DNA from: Microbacterium marinilacus
GTDB lineage: Bacteria > Actinomycetota > Actinomycetes > Actinomycetales > Microbacteriaceae
Direction: 5' to 3'
Length of the DNA stretch: 64,000 nt
Assembly (NCBI RefSeq): GCF_019753765.1
Contig: NZ_JAIJZW010000004.1
Span: forward strand, 124,001 to 188,000
A program made the translations under genes and the position numbers. Positions 27,171-36,138 of this stretch are shown here, piece by piece. Within the stretch, counting starts at the first letter, position 1. The number at the start of each line of letters is the position of its first letter. The notes beneath the pieces were generated by a model, which made no database searches, was not told the origin of the DNA, and saw nothing but the letters and a program-made list of their open reading frames with translations.

Positions 27171-28859
27171 ATGAGCGATGAGGACGGATCGGGCCGCGGC
27201 ACGGCGCCCCGGAGGATCGCGATCGTGGGCGCGACCGGCAACGTCGGCACCGCCCTGCTCCATGCACTGCGGGCGGACGACTGGGACGGCGACGTCCTCG
27301 GGATCGCCCGGCGGCTCCCGGACGTCTCGGAGGCGCCGTACGACAGGGCGCGCTGGGAGCGGGTCGACCTGGCGGCCCCCGCGGCCGACGAGCGCGGCGA
27401 AGAGCGTATCGTGGCGCGGCTCGCCGCGGCGCTCGAGGGCGTCGACACGGTCGTGCACCTGGCGTGGATGATCCAGCCGAACCGGCAGCGCGAGCTGATC
27501 CGCCGTGCGAACGTCGAGGGCACCAGGCGGGTGGCGGAGGCCTGCCTCCGCGCCGGTGTGGGACATCTCGTGTGCGCGTCGTCGGTGGGCGCGTACACCG
27601 GGGTGGAGGACGACGAGCCGCGCGACGAGTCATGGCCGACGGGCGGGGTCCCGACCGCGCACTACTCGGTCGACAAGGCCGCGCAGGAACGCGTACTGGA
27701 CGAGGCCGAGGCGCGCGGCCTCGCGGTGGCACGCGTGCGACCGGCGCTGGTCTTCGACGCCGATGCGGGCGCCGAGATCGTGCGGCTGTTCATCGGAGCG
27801 CTGCTGCCGCCCGCGCTGCTCCGTCCCGGCCGCCTCCCGCTGCTGCCGCTGCCCGCCGGGCTGCGGCTCCAGGTGGTGCACGGGGCCGACCTCGCCGACG
27901 CCTATCGCCGGGTGGTCCTGCAGCGGGCGACGGGGGCGTTCAACGTGGCCGGCGAGCCGGTGCTCCGCGGCCCGGACCTCGCCGCCGTGCTCGACCACGG
28001 GCGCCACCTCGCCGTGCCGGCCGGGGTGCTGAGGCCGCTCGTGCACGTGGCCTGGCGCGCGCATCTGATCGCCGCGGACGCGGGCTGGCTCGACATGGCG
28101 ATGGCGGCGCCGCTCCTCGACACCTCGCGCACGCGCAGCGAGCTGGGCTGGACCCCGCGACACGGGGCGGAAGAGACCCTGCGCGAGCTGCTCACCGCCA
28201 TGGCGGACGGGACCGGCGCCGCGAGCGCACCGCTGCGTCCGCGCCGCACGTGGCCGCAGGATCAGCTGCCGCCGGGCGCCGTCGAGCCCGACGCCCTCGT
28301 GCAGCCCGCCGGGCCCGATGGCGCGGCGTCGGGATCCGCGGAGGCCGACGGCCACCGAGTGCCGGCGCGGATCGAGCGAGACATCCTCGGGCTGTATCTG
28401 TCCGACCACCTCACCGGCTCCACCGCGGGCGTCGACCGGATGGCGCGGATGGCGAAGGCGTACGAGGACACCGAGCTGGGGCCGGACCTGGCGCGGATCG
28501 CGCGGGAGCTGCGCGAGGAGCGCACGTTCCTGAAGAGCCTCATCGCGAGCCTCGAACTGCGCCGCCGCCCGTACCGTCAGGCGGCGGCATGGATCGCGGA
28601 GAAAGCCGGCCGGCTGAAGACGAACGGTCGGCCGCTCGTATCGCCCATGACCCCGGTCCTGGAGATCGAGGTCATGCGCAGCGCGGTGATCGGCAAGCTC
28701 GGCGGCTGGCAGACGCTTCTCACGCTGGCTCCCGACCTCGGCCTCCCGCCGGGCCTGTTCGAGGACCTCGCCGACCAGGCGCGCGTACAGGCGGACACGC
28801 TCGGCCGGCTGCATGCCGAGGCGGTTCCCGGGGCCTTCGGTCCGGGCGTGGTCGACTGA
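27171..28859 (+). CDS. NAD-dependent epimerase/dehydratase fused to a C-terminal helical domain
   Basis: 562 residues. Residues 14-340 form a short-chain dehydrogenase of the extended (epimerase) type: RIAIVGATGNVGTALLHAL for the NAD site, VVHLAWMIQP, ASSVGAYTG, and the YSVDK motif with catalytic Tyr and Lys. Membrane-type segments are absent. After a Pro/Ala-rich linker, residues 400-560 form a separate all-helical unit (RDILGLYLSDHLTGSTAGVD, then AWIAEKAGRLKTNGRPLVSP). In other actinobacteria a similar unit occurs as a stand-alone ferritin-like uncharacterised protein. The substrate is unknown. A strong ribosome binding site (GGAGGAA) precedes the ATG. An MFS exporter follows. Confidence 0.8.
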   Translation: MSDEDGSGRGTAPRRIAIVGATGNVGTALLHALRADDWDGDVLGIARRLPDVSEAPYDRARWERVDLAAPAADERGEERIVARLAAALEGVDTVVHLAWMIQPNRQRELIRRANVEGTRRVAEACLRAGVGHLVCASSVGAYTGVEDDEPRDESWPTGGVPTAHYSVDKAAQERVLDEAEARGLAVARVRPALVFDADAGAEIVRLFIGALLPPALLRPGRLPLLPLPAGLRLQVVHGADLADAYRRVVLQRATGAFNVAGEPVLRGPDLAAVLDHGRHLAVPAGVLRPLVHVAWRAHLIAADAGWLDMAMAAPLLDTSRTRSELGWTPRHGAEETLRELLTAMADGTGAASAPLRPRRTWPQDQLPPGAVEPDALVQPAGPDGAASGSAEADGHRVPARIERDILGLYLSDHLTGSTAGVDRMARMAKAYEDTELGPDLARIARELREERTFLKSLIASLELRRRPYRQAAAWIAEKAGRLKTNGRPLVSPMTPVLEIEVMRSAVIGKLGGWQTLLTLAPDLGLPPGLFEDLADQARVQADTLGRLHAEAVPGAFGPGVVD

Positions 28860-28909
28860 CGTCCGGACGGCACGACCCGGCCGACGCCGCGCGGGGCTAT
28901 CGTGCAGGG

Positions 28910-30277
28910 GTGACGGACGAACCGGGCGCGGCGACCGGCCGACGCGTGCTCGCCGTCGCGATCCTCGCGTCGTCCGTCGCCTTCCTCGACTCGAGCATCG
29001 TCAACGTCGCGCTGCCCGCGATCCGGGCGGAGCTCGGCGGTGGGCTCGCGGGTCAGCAATGGGTGGTGAACGCCTATCTGGTGACGCTGGGAGCGCTGAT
29101 CCTCGTGGCGGGCTCCCTCAGCGACCTGTACGGGCGCCTCCCGGTCATGCGCGTCGGGCTGATCGGCTTCCTGGTGTCCTCGGCGGCGATAGCGGTGGCA
29201 CCCGGCATCGAGCTGCTGATCGCCGCCCGCGCCGTGCAGGGAGTCGCCGGAGCGCTGCTCGTGCCCAGCTCGCTCGCGCTCATCAGCTCGCACTTCGTCG
29301 CGGCCGACCGCGCCCGCGCCATCGGGCTGTGGACCGCGGCGACCAGCGGCGCGATGCTCGCCGCGCCGCTCGTGGGCGGGCTGTTCATCGACCTGGCATC
29401 GTGGCGCTGGGCCTTCGTGATCAACGTCGTGCCGATCGGCGCCACGCTGTGGCTGCTGTCGGGCCTGCGCACTCCCGACGTGAGGCGGCCGGGCGCACGC
29501 CCCGACCTCGTCGCGAGCGTGCTGTGCGCACTCGGCCTCGGCGGCATCGTCACGGCGCTCATCGAGGGACCGCGGCTGGGATGGGGCGATCCGGTCGTGC
29601 TGGCCTCGCTGGGCGCCGGCGCGGTGCTGTTCACGGTGTTCCTCGTCCGCCAGCGGCGCTCCGCCCAGCCGATCATGCCGCTCGACCTGTTCCGCGCCCG
29701 GAACTTCTGGGCCGGCAACCTCGCGACGACCTTCGTGTACGCCGCGCTGTCGCTGAGCGGCTTCGCGCTCGTCGTCTACCTGCAGCAGGAGGCGGGGCTC
29801 GGTGCGACGCTGGCGGGCCTGGCCTCGTTGCCGATGACGGTGATGATGGTGCTCGGCAGCTCACGGGTGGGCGCGTGGGCGGCGCGGCGGGGGCCCCGCC
29901 TGTTCATGACTCTGGGACCGTCGGCGATGGCGGCGGGCGCGGCGCTGCTGCTGCTGGTCGGCCAGCCCTTCGACTATTGGTGGCAGGTGCTGCCTGGCGT
30001 GCTGGTGATGGGCGTCGGGCTGACGCTCACCGTGACGCCGCTCACGAGTGCCGTTCTCGGCGCGATCGACGCCGACCGTTCGGGGATCGCGTCCGCGGTG
30101 AACAACGCGATCGCCCGCGTCGCCGGGCTGCTGGCCGTCGCCGTCATCGCGGTGATCGCGGGAGGCGACCTGGATCTCGCCGGGTTCCATCGGGCAGCGC
30201 TCGCGACCGCGGCCCTGTTCGCGGCCGCCGCTGTCGCGTCGGGGCTGGCGATCCGCGACCCGCGTCCGGTCGACTGA
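28910..30277 (+). CDS. MFS transporter, DHA2 (EmrB/QacA-like) drug exporter
   Basis: A 455-residue membrane protein with about 14 hydrophobic helices. The motif DSSIVNVALPAI in helix 1, DLYGRLPVMRVG in the loop between helices 2 and 3, and the VQGVAGALLVPSSLALIS stretch are typical of proton-driven multidrug exporters of the DHA2 group. The GTG start at 28910 lies 6 bases after TATCGT (28898-28903) with no Shine-Dalgarno, so it has its own leaderless message although it follows the epimerase fusion by 50 bases. Exported compound unknown. Confidence 0.92.
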   Translation: MTDEPGAATGRRVLAVAILASSVAFLDSSIVNVALPAIRAELGGGLAGQQWVVNAYLVTLGALILVAGSLSDLYGRLPVMRVGLIGFLVSSAAIAVAPGIELLIAARAVQGVAGALLVPSSLALISSHFVAADRARAIGLWTAATSGAMLAAPLVGGLFIDLASWRWAFVINVVPIGATLWLLSGLRTPDVRRPGARPDLVASVLCALGLGGIVTALIEGPRLGWGDPVVLASLGAGAVLFTVFLVRQRRSAQPIMPLDLFRARNFWAGNLATTFVYAALSLSGFALVVYLQQEAGLGATLAGLASLPMTVMMVLGSSRVGAWAARRGPRLFMTLGPSAMAAGAALLLLVGQPFDYWWQVLPGVLVMGVGLTLTVTPLTSAVLGAIDADRSGIASAVNNAIARVAGLLAVAVIAVIAGGDLDLAGFHRAALATAALFAAAAVASGLAIRDPRPVD

Positions 30278-30306
30278 GCCGAGCGCCGGGGCCCGCAGGC
30301 GAACGG

Positions 30307-30355
30307 CCGGGAGGCGGGGAGGGGAGCCGATGGCTCCTCCCTCCCCGCCTCCCGG
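30307..30355. terminator. Long hairpin between convergent MFS and fasciclin genes
   Basis: A 16-pair perfect lower stem (30307-30322 with 30340-30355), then a 2-base bulge and a further 6 pairs close on the loop GAT. No T-tract, but it lies between two converging genes and probably stops both. Confidence 0.75.
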
Positions 30356-30375
30356 GTCGCGTCGGCGTCGTGCCG

Positions 30376-31047
30376 TCAGCTCGACGGCATCAGCACCGAG
30401 TCGATGAGGTACACCGTCGCGTTGGCGGTCTGCACGCCGCCGCAGACGATCTGCGCGTCATCGACCATCCACTCGTCGCCGCTGCCGGTCACCTCGAGGT
30501 CGGAGCCCTCGACGGTGGTGTGCGTCCCCTCGATGTCCGCCGGCTCGATCTGGCCGGGCACCACGTGGTACGTCAGGATCGAGGTCAGCAGGTCGGCGTC
30601 CGTGGAGAGGGTCTCCATCGTGGCGTCGTCGATCTTCGCGAACGCGTCGTCGACCGGCGCGAACACGGTGAACTCGTCTCCGTTGAGCGTGTCCACGAGG
30701 TTCACGTCCGGGTTCACCTCGCCCGAGACCGCGGCGACCAGCGACGTGAGCATGGGGTTGTTCGAGGCGGCCACGGCGACCGGGTCCTCGGACATGCCCT
30801 GGATCGAGCCGGCGCCGTCCGGCACCATCTCGGCGTACTCCTCGCAGCCGGGGCCCACGAGGTTCGCCGCGGGGTCGGCCATCGGCTCCTCGGTCGTGCC
30901 CTCGGTGGACTCCTCCGTGGCGGCGGACGACTCGGGCGTGGTGGTGCTGTCGTCCTCCATCGTGTCGCCGGAGGTACAGGCGCTGAGGGCGATCGTGGCG
31001 GCGAAGGCGAGAGCGATCGTGCCGGTGAGCTGAAGCTTCTTGCGCAT
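30376..31047 (-). CDS. Fasciclin-domain lipoprotein (MPT70/MPT83-like)
   Basis: A 223-residue secreted lipoprotein. The signal peptide ([20 protein letters not shown]) ends in a lipobox with the cysteine at residue 24. An acidic Ser/Thr/Glu linker follows. Residues 85-222 are a single FAS1 domain with [49 protein letters not shown] and the final IDSVLMP. This matches the mycobacterial MPT70/MPT83 family, controlled there by SigK and RskA. Both regulators are encoded divergently next door. An AGGAGA ribosome binding site lies 7 bases before the ATG. Function outside mycobacteria is unclear; FAS1 domains mediate adhesion. Confidence 0.92.
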   Translation of the reverse strand: MRKKLQLTGTIALAFAATIALSACTSGDTMEDDSTTTPESSAATEESTEGTTEEPMADPAANLVGPGCEEYAEMVPDGAGSIQGMSEDPVAVAASNNPMLTSLVAAVSGEVNPDVNLVDTLNGDEFTVFAPVDDAFAKIDDATMETLSTDADLLTSILTYHVVPGQIEPADIEGTHTTVEGSDLEVTGSGDEWMVDDAQIVCGGVQTANATVYLIDSVLMPSS

Positions 31048-31115
31048 GGTGACGTCTCCTGTGTGTGTTCTTCACCCCTAGTGCGAGGCGCGGCGCCGGG
31101 TGGCGCTCATGTCTC

Positions 31116-31142
31116 ATTCGGCGCCCTGCCCGAATCGGATCG
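31116..31142 (-). promoter_or_regulatory. Candidate SigK-type promoter of the fasciclin gene
   Basis: Reading toward the fasciclin gene, CGATCC (31142-31137), a 15-base spacer and CCGAAT (31121-31116) resemble the M. tuberculosis SigK promoter (CCATCC at -35, CCGAAT at -10). The -10 is exact, the -35 has one mismatch, and the spacer is a base or two short. A second CCGAAT on the opposite strand (31130-31135) faces the sigma gene. Confidence 0.45.
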
Positions 31143-31317
31143 GATCTTTTTCGAATCCGTGGGGACGGGCGCCGGACAGCCTCCGCCGAGCGCGACGCGT
31201 TCTCGCGCGCGAACACAGGGGGAGCGGAGGTCGTGCTCCTCGTCACCACCGGGGTCCTCGCGGTCGGATGGGGCGCCGCAGCGCCGTCACTGCGCGGTTC
31301 CGGCCCCGTCGTGCGGC

Positions 31318-31920
31318 ATGCTTGAGGGCATGGTGATCGACGGCTTGGACGTGTCGGATGACGGCACGGGCCCTGTCGACCACATCGCGCTTCTGCTGGT
31401 GGCCGCTGCCGGCGGCGACCAACAGTCCTTCGCCCGGCTCTACGACGCCATGTCGTCCCGGGTGTTCGGCCTGATCCTCCGCGTGCTGGTCGACCGCTCG
31501 CAGAGCGAGGAAGTGCTGCAGGAGGTTTTTCTCGAGGTGTGGCAATCCGCCGGGCGTTTCGCTCCGAACAGAGGACAGGGACGGTCGTGGATCCTCACGA
31601 TCGCCCACCGCCGTGCCGTCGACCGGGTGCGCGCCTCGCAGGCGAGCACCGAACGCGACAGGCGTGCAGGAGCCCGAGAGCTCGCGGCGGTGTCAGAAGG
31701 AGTCGCAGAAGGAGTGGAGTTGCGGATGGAGGCGCGAAGAGTGACGGACGCCCTCAAGCTCCTCCCGCAGCCGCAGCGGGAGGCCGTCGTGCTGTCCTAC
31801 TACGGCGGTTACAGCCAGAGCGAGATCGCCGCGATGGTCGGCGCTCCGCTCGGAACGGTGAAATCGAGGATGCGTGACGGCCTGTCACGCCTGCGCGACC
31901 AGCTGGGGGTGACGGCATGA
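31318..31920 (+). CDS. sigK: ECF sigma factor, SigK type
   Basis: A 200-residue extracytoplasmic-function sigma factor. Region 2 includes DQQSFARLYDAMSSRVFGLI and SEEVLQEVFLEVWQSAGRF; region 4 includes LKLLPQPQREAVVLSYYGGY, SQSEIAAMVGAPLGTVKSRM and RDGLSRLRDQL. The downstream gene is an RskA-type anti-sigma factor whose ATG overlaps this stop (ATGA), and the divergent neighbour is a fasciclin lipoprotein, which together point to the SigK group. Two starts are possible: ATG 31318 (MLEGMVIDGLDVSD) or ATG 31330 (MVIDGLDV); neither has a well-spaced ribosome binding site. The rest of the protein is not in doubt. Confidence 0.9.
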   Translation: MLEGMVIDGLDVSDDGTGPVDHIALLLVAAAGGDQQSFARLYDAMSSRVFGLILRVLVDRSQSEEVLQEVFLEVWQSAGRFAPNRGQGRSWILTIAHRRAVDRVRASQASTERDRRAGARELAAVSEGVAEGVELRMEARRVTDALKLLPQPQREAVVLSYYGGYSQSEIAAMVGAPLGTVKSRMRDGLSRLRDQLGVTA

Positions 31921-32696
31921 ACGACGAGGAGTTCGACGAGCTCGCCGCGGGTCACGCCCTCGGCGCGCTGAGCCCCGAGGACGAGGCCCGCTACCGGGCT
32001 GCGCTCGCCGAGCCGGGAACCGGCCGGGAGGAGCTGGCCGCCTCGTACGCGGAGACGTCGGCGCATCTGGCCGAGCTCGCGGACGAGGTCCCGCCGCCCC
32101 CGGGCATCCGCGACGACCTCCTGCGCCGTATCGCGGCCGAGGCTGCTGTCGCCGAAGGCGAGAGGCCGGCGGAAGAGCCCGTCGTCGACGACGCGCATCC
32201 GCCCGTAGCGGGTGAGGGAGGCGCCGAGAGCGGACGCACGCATCCGAAGGCGCGTCAGCGCTGGTTCGTGCTGGCCGCCTCCGTGGCCGCGCTGCTCGCG
32301 GTCGGAGCGGGCGTCGGCATCGGCGCGCAGCTGAGCCGCCCCGAGTCGGTGGTCGCGCTCGAGCGCATCGAGAGCGCGTCGGACGCACAGGCGGCCGACG
32401 GCGCCCTGCCGTCCGGCTCCACTGCGACGCTGCACTGGTCGGCGGAGGCGGGGGAGGCCGTGCTGGTCTTCGACGGGCTTCCCGCGCTGGCGAGCGACCA
32501 GGCCTATGAGCTGTGGGTCGTGAACGACACCGGCGCGGTGTCGGCGGGAGTGATCGACGGCGGTGGAGACGTGGTCGCCCTGGTGGACGGCTCGGTGTCC
32601 GCGGGAGACGTCGTGGCGCTCACCGTCGAGGCGGCCGGCGGGTCGCCGACGGGACAGCCGACCACGGACCCGCTGGTCGCCATCCCGATGAGCTGA
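31917..32696 (+). CDS. rskA: Anti-sigma factor, RskA type
   Basis: A 259-residue membrane protein. The N-terminal 75 residues are the cytoplasmic sigma-binding domain (EEFDELAAGHALGALSPEDE, then RYRAALAEP). A single transmembrane helix (WFVLAASVAALLAVGAGVGI) lies near residues 115-138. The outer domain (residues 140-259) has the RskA C-terminal pattern (AVLVFDGLPALASDQAYELW, then EAAGGSPTGQPTTDPLVAIP). In M. tuberculosis the RskA homologue is cleaved by regulated proteolysis to free SigK. Whether that happens here is inferred. The ATG overlaps the sigma stop by 4 bases. Confidence 0.92.
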   Translation: MNDEEFDELAAGHALGALSPEDEARYRAALAEPGTGREELAASYAETSAHLAELADEVPPPPGIRDDLLRRIAAEAAVAEGERPAEEPVVDDAHPPVAGEGGAESGRTHPKARQRWFVLAASVAALLAVGAGVGIGAQLSRPESVVALERIESASDAQAADGALPSGSTATLHWSAEAGEAVLVFDGLPALASDQAYELWVVNDTGAVSAGVIDGGGDVVALVDGSVSAGDVVALTVEAAGGSPTGQPTTDPLVAIPMS

Positions 32697-32706
32697 CACG
32701 ACACGA

Positions 32707-32758
32707 CAAGAGCCGGCCGGACGACGAGGCGACATGCCCGTCGTCCGGCCGGCTCTTG
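32707..32758. terminator. 20-pair hairpin between convergent rskA and a membrane gene
   Basis: CAAGAGCCGGCCGGACGACG (32707-32726) pairs without mismatch to 32739-32758 across a 12-base loop. It begins 10 bases after the rskA stop and probably ends transcription from both sides. Confidence 0.8.
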
Positions 32759-32775
32759 GCGCGTCCGGCGCGACG

Positions 32776-33246
32776 TCAGTGGCCGTGATGCCCGGAGAGC
32801 TCCCCGTGCGGCACCGCGAGCTCTCCCGGGCCGGTGAGCGCGAGGGCCGGCGTGGTGATGGCCGCGACCATGCAGGCTCCCAGCAGCAGGCCGACGAGGG
32901 GACGCGACCGGCGGCCCGGGCGGCCCTTCGCGATGTCCCGCAGCACCAGGCCCGCCGCCGCAGCGATGTACAGCAGCAGCGCGATGATCGCCGCGAGCGG
33001 GATGAGCCCCATCCCTCCGCCGAGCGCGACCGCCGTGGAGACGAGGACGCCGGCCACCGCTGCGCCCAGCACGACGCGCGGCATCACCAGGCGGCCGCGA
33101 TGCAGGACGACCGCGCCCCACGCGAGCTCCGCCAGTCCGAGCGCCGCGAGGGCGAGCAGGACGGGCGGCGGGCAGCCCGCCGCCACCGCGAGATGCAGGA
33201 GGCCCGCCCCCCAAGCGGCGAGGGCGGGCCAGATGCGCGTCAGCAT
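32776..33246 (-). CDS. Small membrane protein with histidine-rich tail
   Basis: A 156-residue protein with about four or five hydrophobic segments (ALAAWGAGLLHLAVAAG, VLLALAALGLAELAWGAVVL, VVLGAAVAGVLVSTAVALGG, LAAIIALLLYIAAAAGLVL, LLLGACMVAAITTPALALTG). It ends in HGELSGHHGH. The ATG at 33246 overlaps the stop of the upstream DUF4383 gene by one base (TGATG); a GTG three bases earlier is also possible. Its histidine-rich outer end could bind metal, but no function is known. It forms a pair with the DUF4383 gene. Confidence 0.75.
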   Translation of the reverse strand: MLTRIWPALAAWGAGLLHLAVAAGCPPPVLLALAALGLAELAWGAVVLHRGRLVMPRVVLGAAVAGVLVSTAVALGGGMGLIPLAAIIALLLYIAAAAGLVLRDIAKGRPGRRSRPLVGLLLGACMVAAITTPALALTGPGELAVPHGELSGHHGH

Positions 33247-33659
33247 CACGCGATCGAGGTGCGCCCGGCCTCTGCGCGATCCGCGGCGAGGGCGGTGCCC
33301 AGCAGCACGATCGCACTGGCGAGGTGCAGGAAGTGGTCGGCGGTGTTCAGCGCGAGGATGTTCAGCGCCGTGCCGGCGAGGAAGAAGCCCGCGATGCCGA
33401 GCAGCAGGTAGGCGGCGCCGACGACGCCGTTGGTCGCCTTCGCCGGGCGGATCCCGCTCAGCCCTGCCACGAGCAGCGCGCCGCCGATGAGGAGGTGAGC
33501 GATGTTGTGCAGCGGGTTCACCTGGAACAGGCCGAGCAGCAGTCCGCCGTCCGTGGCGATGAAGCCGACGCCGCCGGTGACCGCGAATCCGAGCAGCCCG
33601 ACGAGCAGGTAGACGGCCCCGAAGACCGTGCCGACGATCCGGTTGGGTGAGGTACGCAT
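33246..33659 (-). CDS. DUF4383 membrane protein
   Basis: A 137-residue protein with four membrane segments that matches DUF4383: MRTSPNRIVGTVFGAVYLLV, the central NPLHNIAHLLIGGALLVAGL, and the later LNTADHFLHLASAIVLLGTA. The conserved histidines inside helices (HNIAHLL, DHFLHLA) are a hallmark of this family, whose role is unknown. The ribosome binding site GGAGA lies 8 bases upstream. It is co-transcribed with the following His-tail membrane protein through a one-base overlap. Confidence 0.85.
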   Translation of the reverse strand: MRTSPNRIVGTVFGAVYLLVGLLGFAVTGGVGFIATDGGLLLGLFQVNPLHNIAHLLIGGALLVAGLSGIRPAKATNGVVGAAYLLLGIAGFFLAGTALNILALNTADHFLHLASAIVLLGTALAADRAEAGRTSIA

Positions 33660-33797
33660 GCGATGTCTCCGTTTCTGCACGGGCTTTCCGTGTCCCAGGT
33701 GTTTCGGAGCCCCCGCGGGATCGGATGGGTCGATCGCGGATTCCACTCGGCGGGCCGTCGCGGAGCGCCCGGCTGCGAGCGGGTCTACCATGGCGGC

Positions 33798-36113
33798 ATG
33801 GCGACGAAGCCCCCGACCGAGGACATCGACGAGACGAGACTGCGCGTCGACGAGCGCGAGCACTATGCCGTGGGCGTGCCCGCCGTGCTGCACGCGCTCA
33901 AGATCTCCGTCGAGCAGATGGGTGTGGTGCGCAGCGCCCAGACGCTGCTGCGCGTGAACCAGAAGTCCGGATTCGACTGTCCCGGCTGCGCCTGGCCCGA
34001 AGAGGACCGGCGCCATGCCGCGGAGTTCTGCGAGAACGGCGCGAAGGCGGTGGCCGAGGAGGCCACCCTCCGCCGGGTGGGCGCCTCGTTCTTCGCCCAG
34101 CACAGCGTCGCCGAGCTGGAGGAGCACGACGACTACTGGCTCGGGCAGCAGGGCCGGCTGACCGAGCCGATGGTCCTCGAAGAGGGCGGGACGCACTACC
34201 GCCCGATCAGCTGGGAGGCGGCTCTCGCCGAGGTCGCGACCGCCCTGCGCGGGCTCGACGACCCGAACGAGGCCGTGTTCTACACCTCGGGTCGCACGTC
34301 GAACGAGGCGGCGTTCCTCTATCAGCTGCTGGTGCGGGGGCTCGGCACGAACAACATGCCCGACTGCTCGAACATGTGCCATGAGTCGAGCGGATCCGCG
34401 CTGAACCAGACGCTCGGCATCGGGAAGGGCACGGTGTCGATCACCGACATCCACGAGGCCGATCTGCTGATCGTCGCGGGCCAGAACCCCGGCACGAACC
34501 ACCCGCGCATGCTCAGCGCGCTCGAGAAGGCGAAGGACAAGGGCGCGCGGATCATCGCGGTCAACCCGCTGCCCGAGGCCGGCCTGTTCCAGTTCCGCAA
34601 CCCTCAGACGCCGCGTGGCGTGCTGCTCGGCGGCACGAAGCTGGCGGACGACTTCGTGCAGATCCGCCTCGGCGGCGACCAGGCGCTGTTCCAGGCCATC
34701 GGCAAGCACCTGCTGGAGGCGGAGGCGCGCGACGGCGGCGTGCTCGACCACGACTTCATCGACGCCCACACGGCGGGCTTCGCCGAGTACGCCGCGCAGG
34801 TCGGGGACGTCCCGTGGGCGGCCCTCGAAGAGGCCACCGGGATGAGCGAGGAGCGTCTGCGCGAGATCGGCGAGCAGGTCCGGACGTCGAAGTCGACCAT
34901 CGTGTGCTGGGCCATGGGGCTCACGCAGCACAAGCACTCGGTGCCCATGCTGCGCGACGTCGTGAACGTCCTGCTCCTGCAGGGCAACATGGGCCGCCCG
35001 GGCGCGGGCGTCTGCCCCGTCCGCGGGCACTCGAACGTCCAGGGCGACCGCACCGTCGGCATCTACGAGAAGCCGGCCGAGGCGTTCCTCGAGGCCCTCG
35101 ACCGCGAGTTCGAGTTCGCCTCGCCCCGGAAGCACGGCTACGACACGGTCGAGGCGATCCGCGCGATGCGCGACGGCAAGGTGAAGGTGTTCATGGCGAT
35201 GGGCGGCAACTTCGTCAGCGCCACCCCCGACACGCGCGTGGTCGAGCAGGGCATGGCGAACGTCGGCCTCACGGTGCAGGTCTCCACCAAGCTGAACCGC
35301 TCGCACGTCGTGCACGGGCGTCGCGCGATCATCCTGCCCACGCTGGGTCGCACGGATCGCGACCGGCGCGGCGGCCGGGACCAGCGCGTGACGGTCGAGG
35401 ACTCCATGGGCGCCGTGCACGGCTCCCGCGGCCGCCTCGCACCACCGTCGGAGGACATCCTGAGCGAGGTGGCGATCCTCGCCCGCCTCTGCGAGCTGGT
35501 GTTCGCCGACCGCGACGACGCGCCGCGTGCCGATTGGCACGGGCTGGAGAGCGACTACGCGGCCATCCGGGGGCACATCTCGAGGGTGATCCCCGGCTTC
35601 GAGGACTACGACGAGCGGATCGACAAGGGGCGCACGTTCTTCCTGCCCAACGGTCCCCGCGACGAGCGGCGTTTCACGACCGAGAACGGCAAAGCCAATT
35701 TCACGGCGAACCCGCTCGAGTACCCCGTGATCCCCGAGGGGCGGCTGCTGCTGCAGACGCTGCGCTCGCACGACCAGTACAACACCACGATCTACGGCAA
35801 GGACGACCGGTACCGCGGCATCCACGACGGGCGCCGGGTGGTGCTGATCAACTCCGAGGACATCCGCGAGCTCGGGTTCGCGGAGGGCGACATCGTCGAC
35901 CTCGTCTCGGAGTGGAACGGCCCCTCGGGGATCGAGGAGCGTCGGGCCGAGGAGTTCCGGCTCGTGCCGTACGACACCCCGCGCCGCAACGCCGCCGCCT
36001 ACTACCCCGAGACGAACGTGCTGGTGCCGCTCGACTCGACCGCCGACGTCAGCGGCACGCCGACGTCGAAGGCCGTGGTCGTGCGACTCGAGAAGCGCGT
36101 CGCCTCCGTCTGA
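33798..36113 (+). CDS. Molybdopterin oxidoreductase of the FdhF/YdeP type
   Basis: A 771-residue cytoplasmic enzyme with a bis-molybdopterin cofactor. It has DCPGCAWPE near residue 58, then [20 protein letters not shown] and [20 protein letters not shown] near residue 190. The cofactor-binding [19 protein letters not shown] is next, and the C-terminal dinucleotide domain has [20 protein letters not shown]. It lacks the N-terminal four-cysteine iron-sulfur motif of classical formate dehydrogenases and groups with YdeP-like proteins, so formate oxidation is not established. The start is the ATG at 33798, 6 bases after TACCAT (33786-33791), a leaderless layout. fdhD follows 25 bases later. Confidence 0.9.
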   Translation: MATKPPTEDIDETRLRVDEREHYAVGVPAVLHALKISVEQMGVVRSAQTLLRVNQKSGFDCPGCAWPEEDRRHAAEFCENGAKAVAEEATLRRVGASFFAQHSVAELEEHDDYWLGQQGRLTEPMVLEEGGTHYRPISWEAALAEVATALRGLDDPNEAVFYTSGRTSNEAAFLYQLLVRGLGTNNMPDCSNMCHESSGSALNQTLGIGKGTVSITDIHEADLLIVAGQNPGTNHPRMLSALEKAKDKGARIIAVNPLPEAGLFQFRNPQTPRGVLLGGTKLADDFVQIRLGGDQALFQAIGKHLLEAEARDGGVLDHDFIDAHTAGFAEYAAQVGDVPWAALEEATGMSEERLREIGEQVRTSKSTIVCWAMGLTQHKHSVPMLRDVVNVLLLQGNMGRPGAGVCPVRGHSNVQGDRTVGIYEKPAEAFLEALDREFEFASPRKHGYDTVEAIRAMRDGKVKVFMAMGGNFVSATPDTRVVEQGMANVGLTVQVSTKLNRSHVVHGRRAIILPTLGRTDRDRRGGRDQRVTVEDSMGAVHGSRGRLAPPSEDILSEVAILARLCELVFADRDDAPRADWHGLESDYAAIRGHISRVIPGFEDYDERIDKGRTFFLPNGPRDERRFTTENGKANFTANPLEYPVIPEGRLLLQTLRSHDQYNTTIYGKDDRYRGIHDGRRVVLINSEDIRELGFAEGDIVDLVSEWNGPSGIEERRAEEFRLVPYDTPRRNAAAYYPETNVLVPLDSTADVSGTPTSKAVVVRLEKRVASV

Positions 36114-36138
36114 CGAGCACCGGAGGGATCGGATCATC

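Noticed and set aside
31130-31135. Second CCGAAT as a SigK promoter for the sigma gene
   Set aside because: No -35 resembling CCATCC is found 15-18 bases upstream, so it is noted only as an opposed box.
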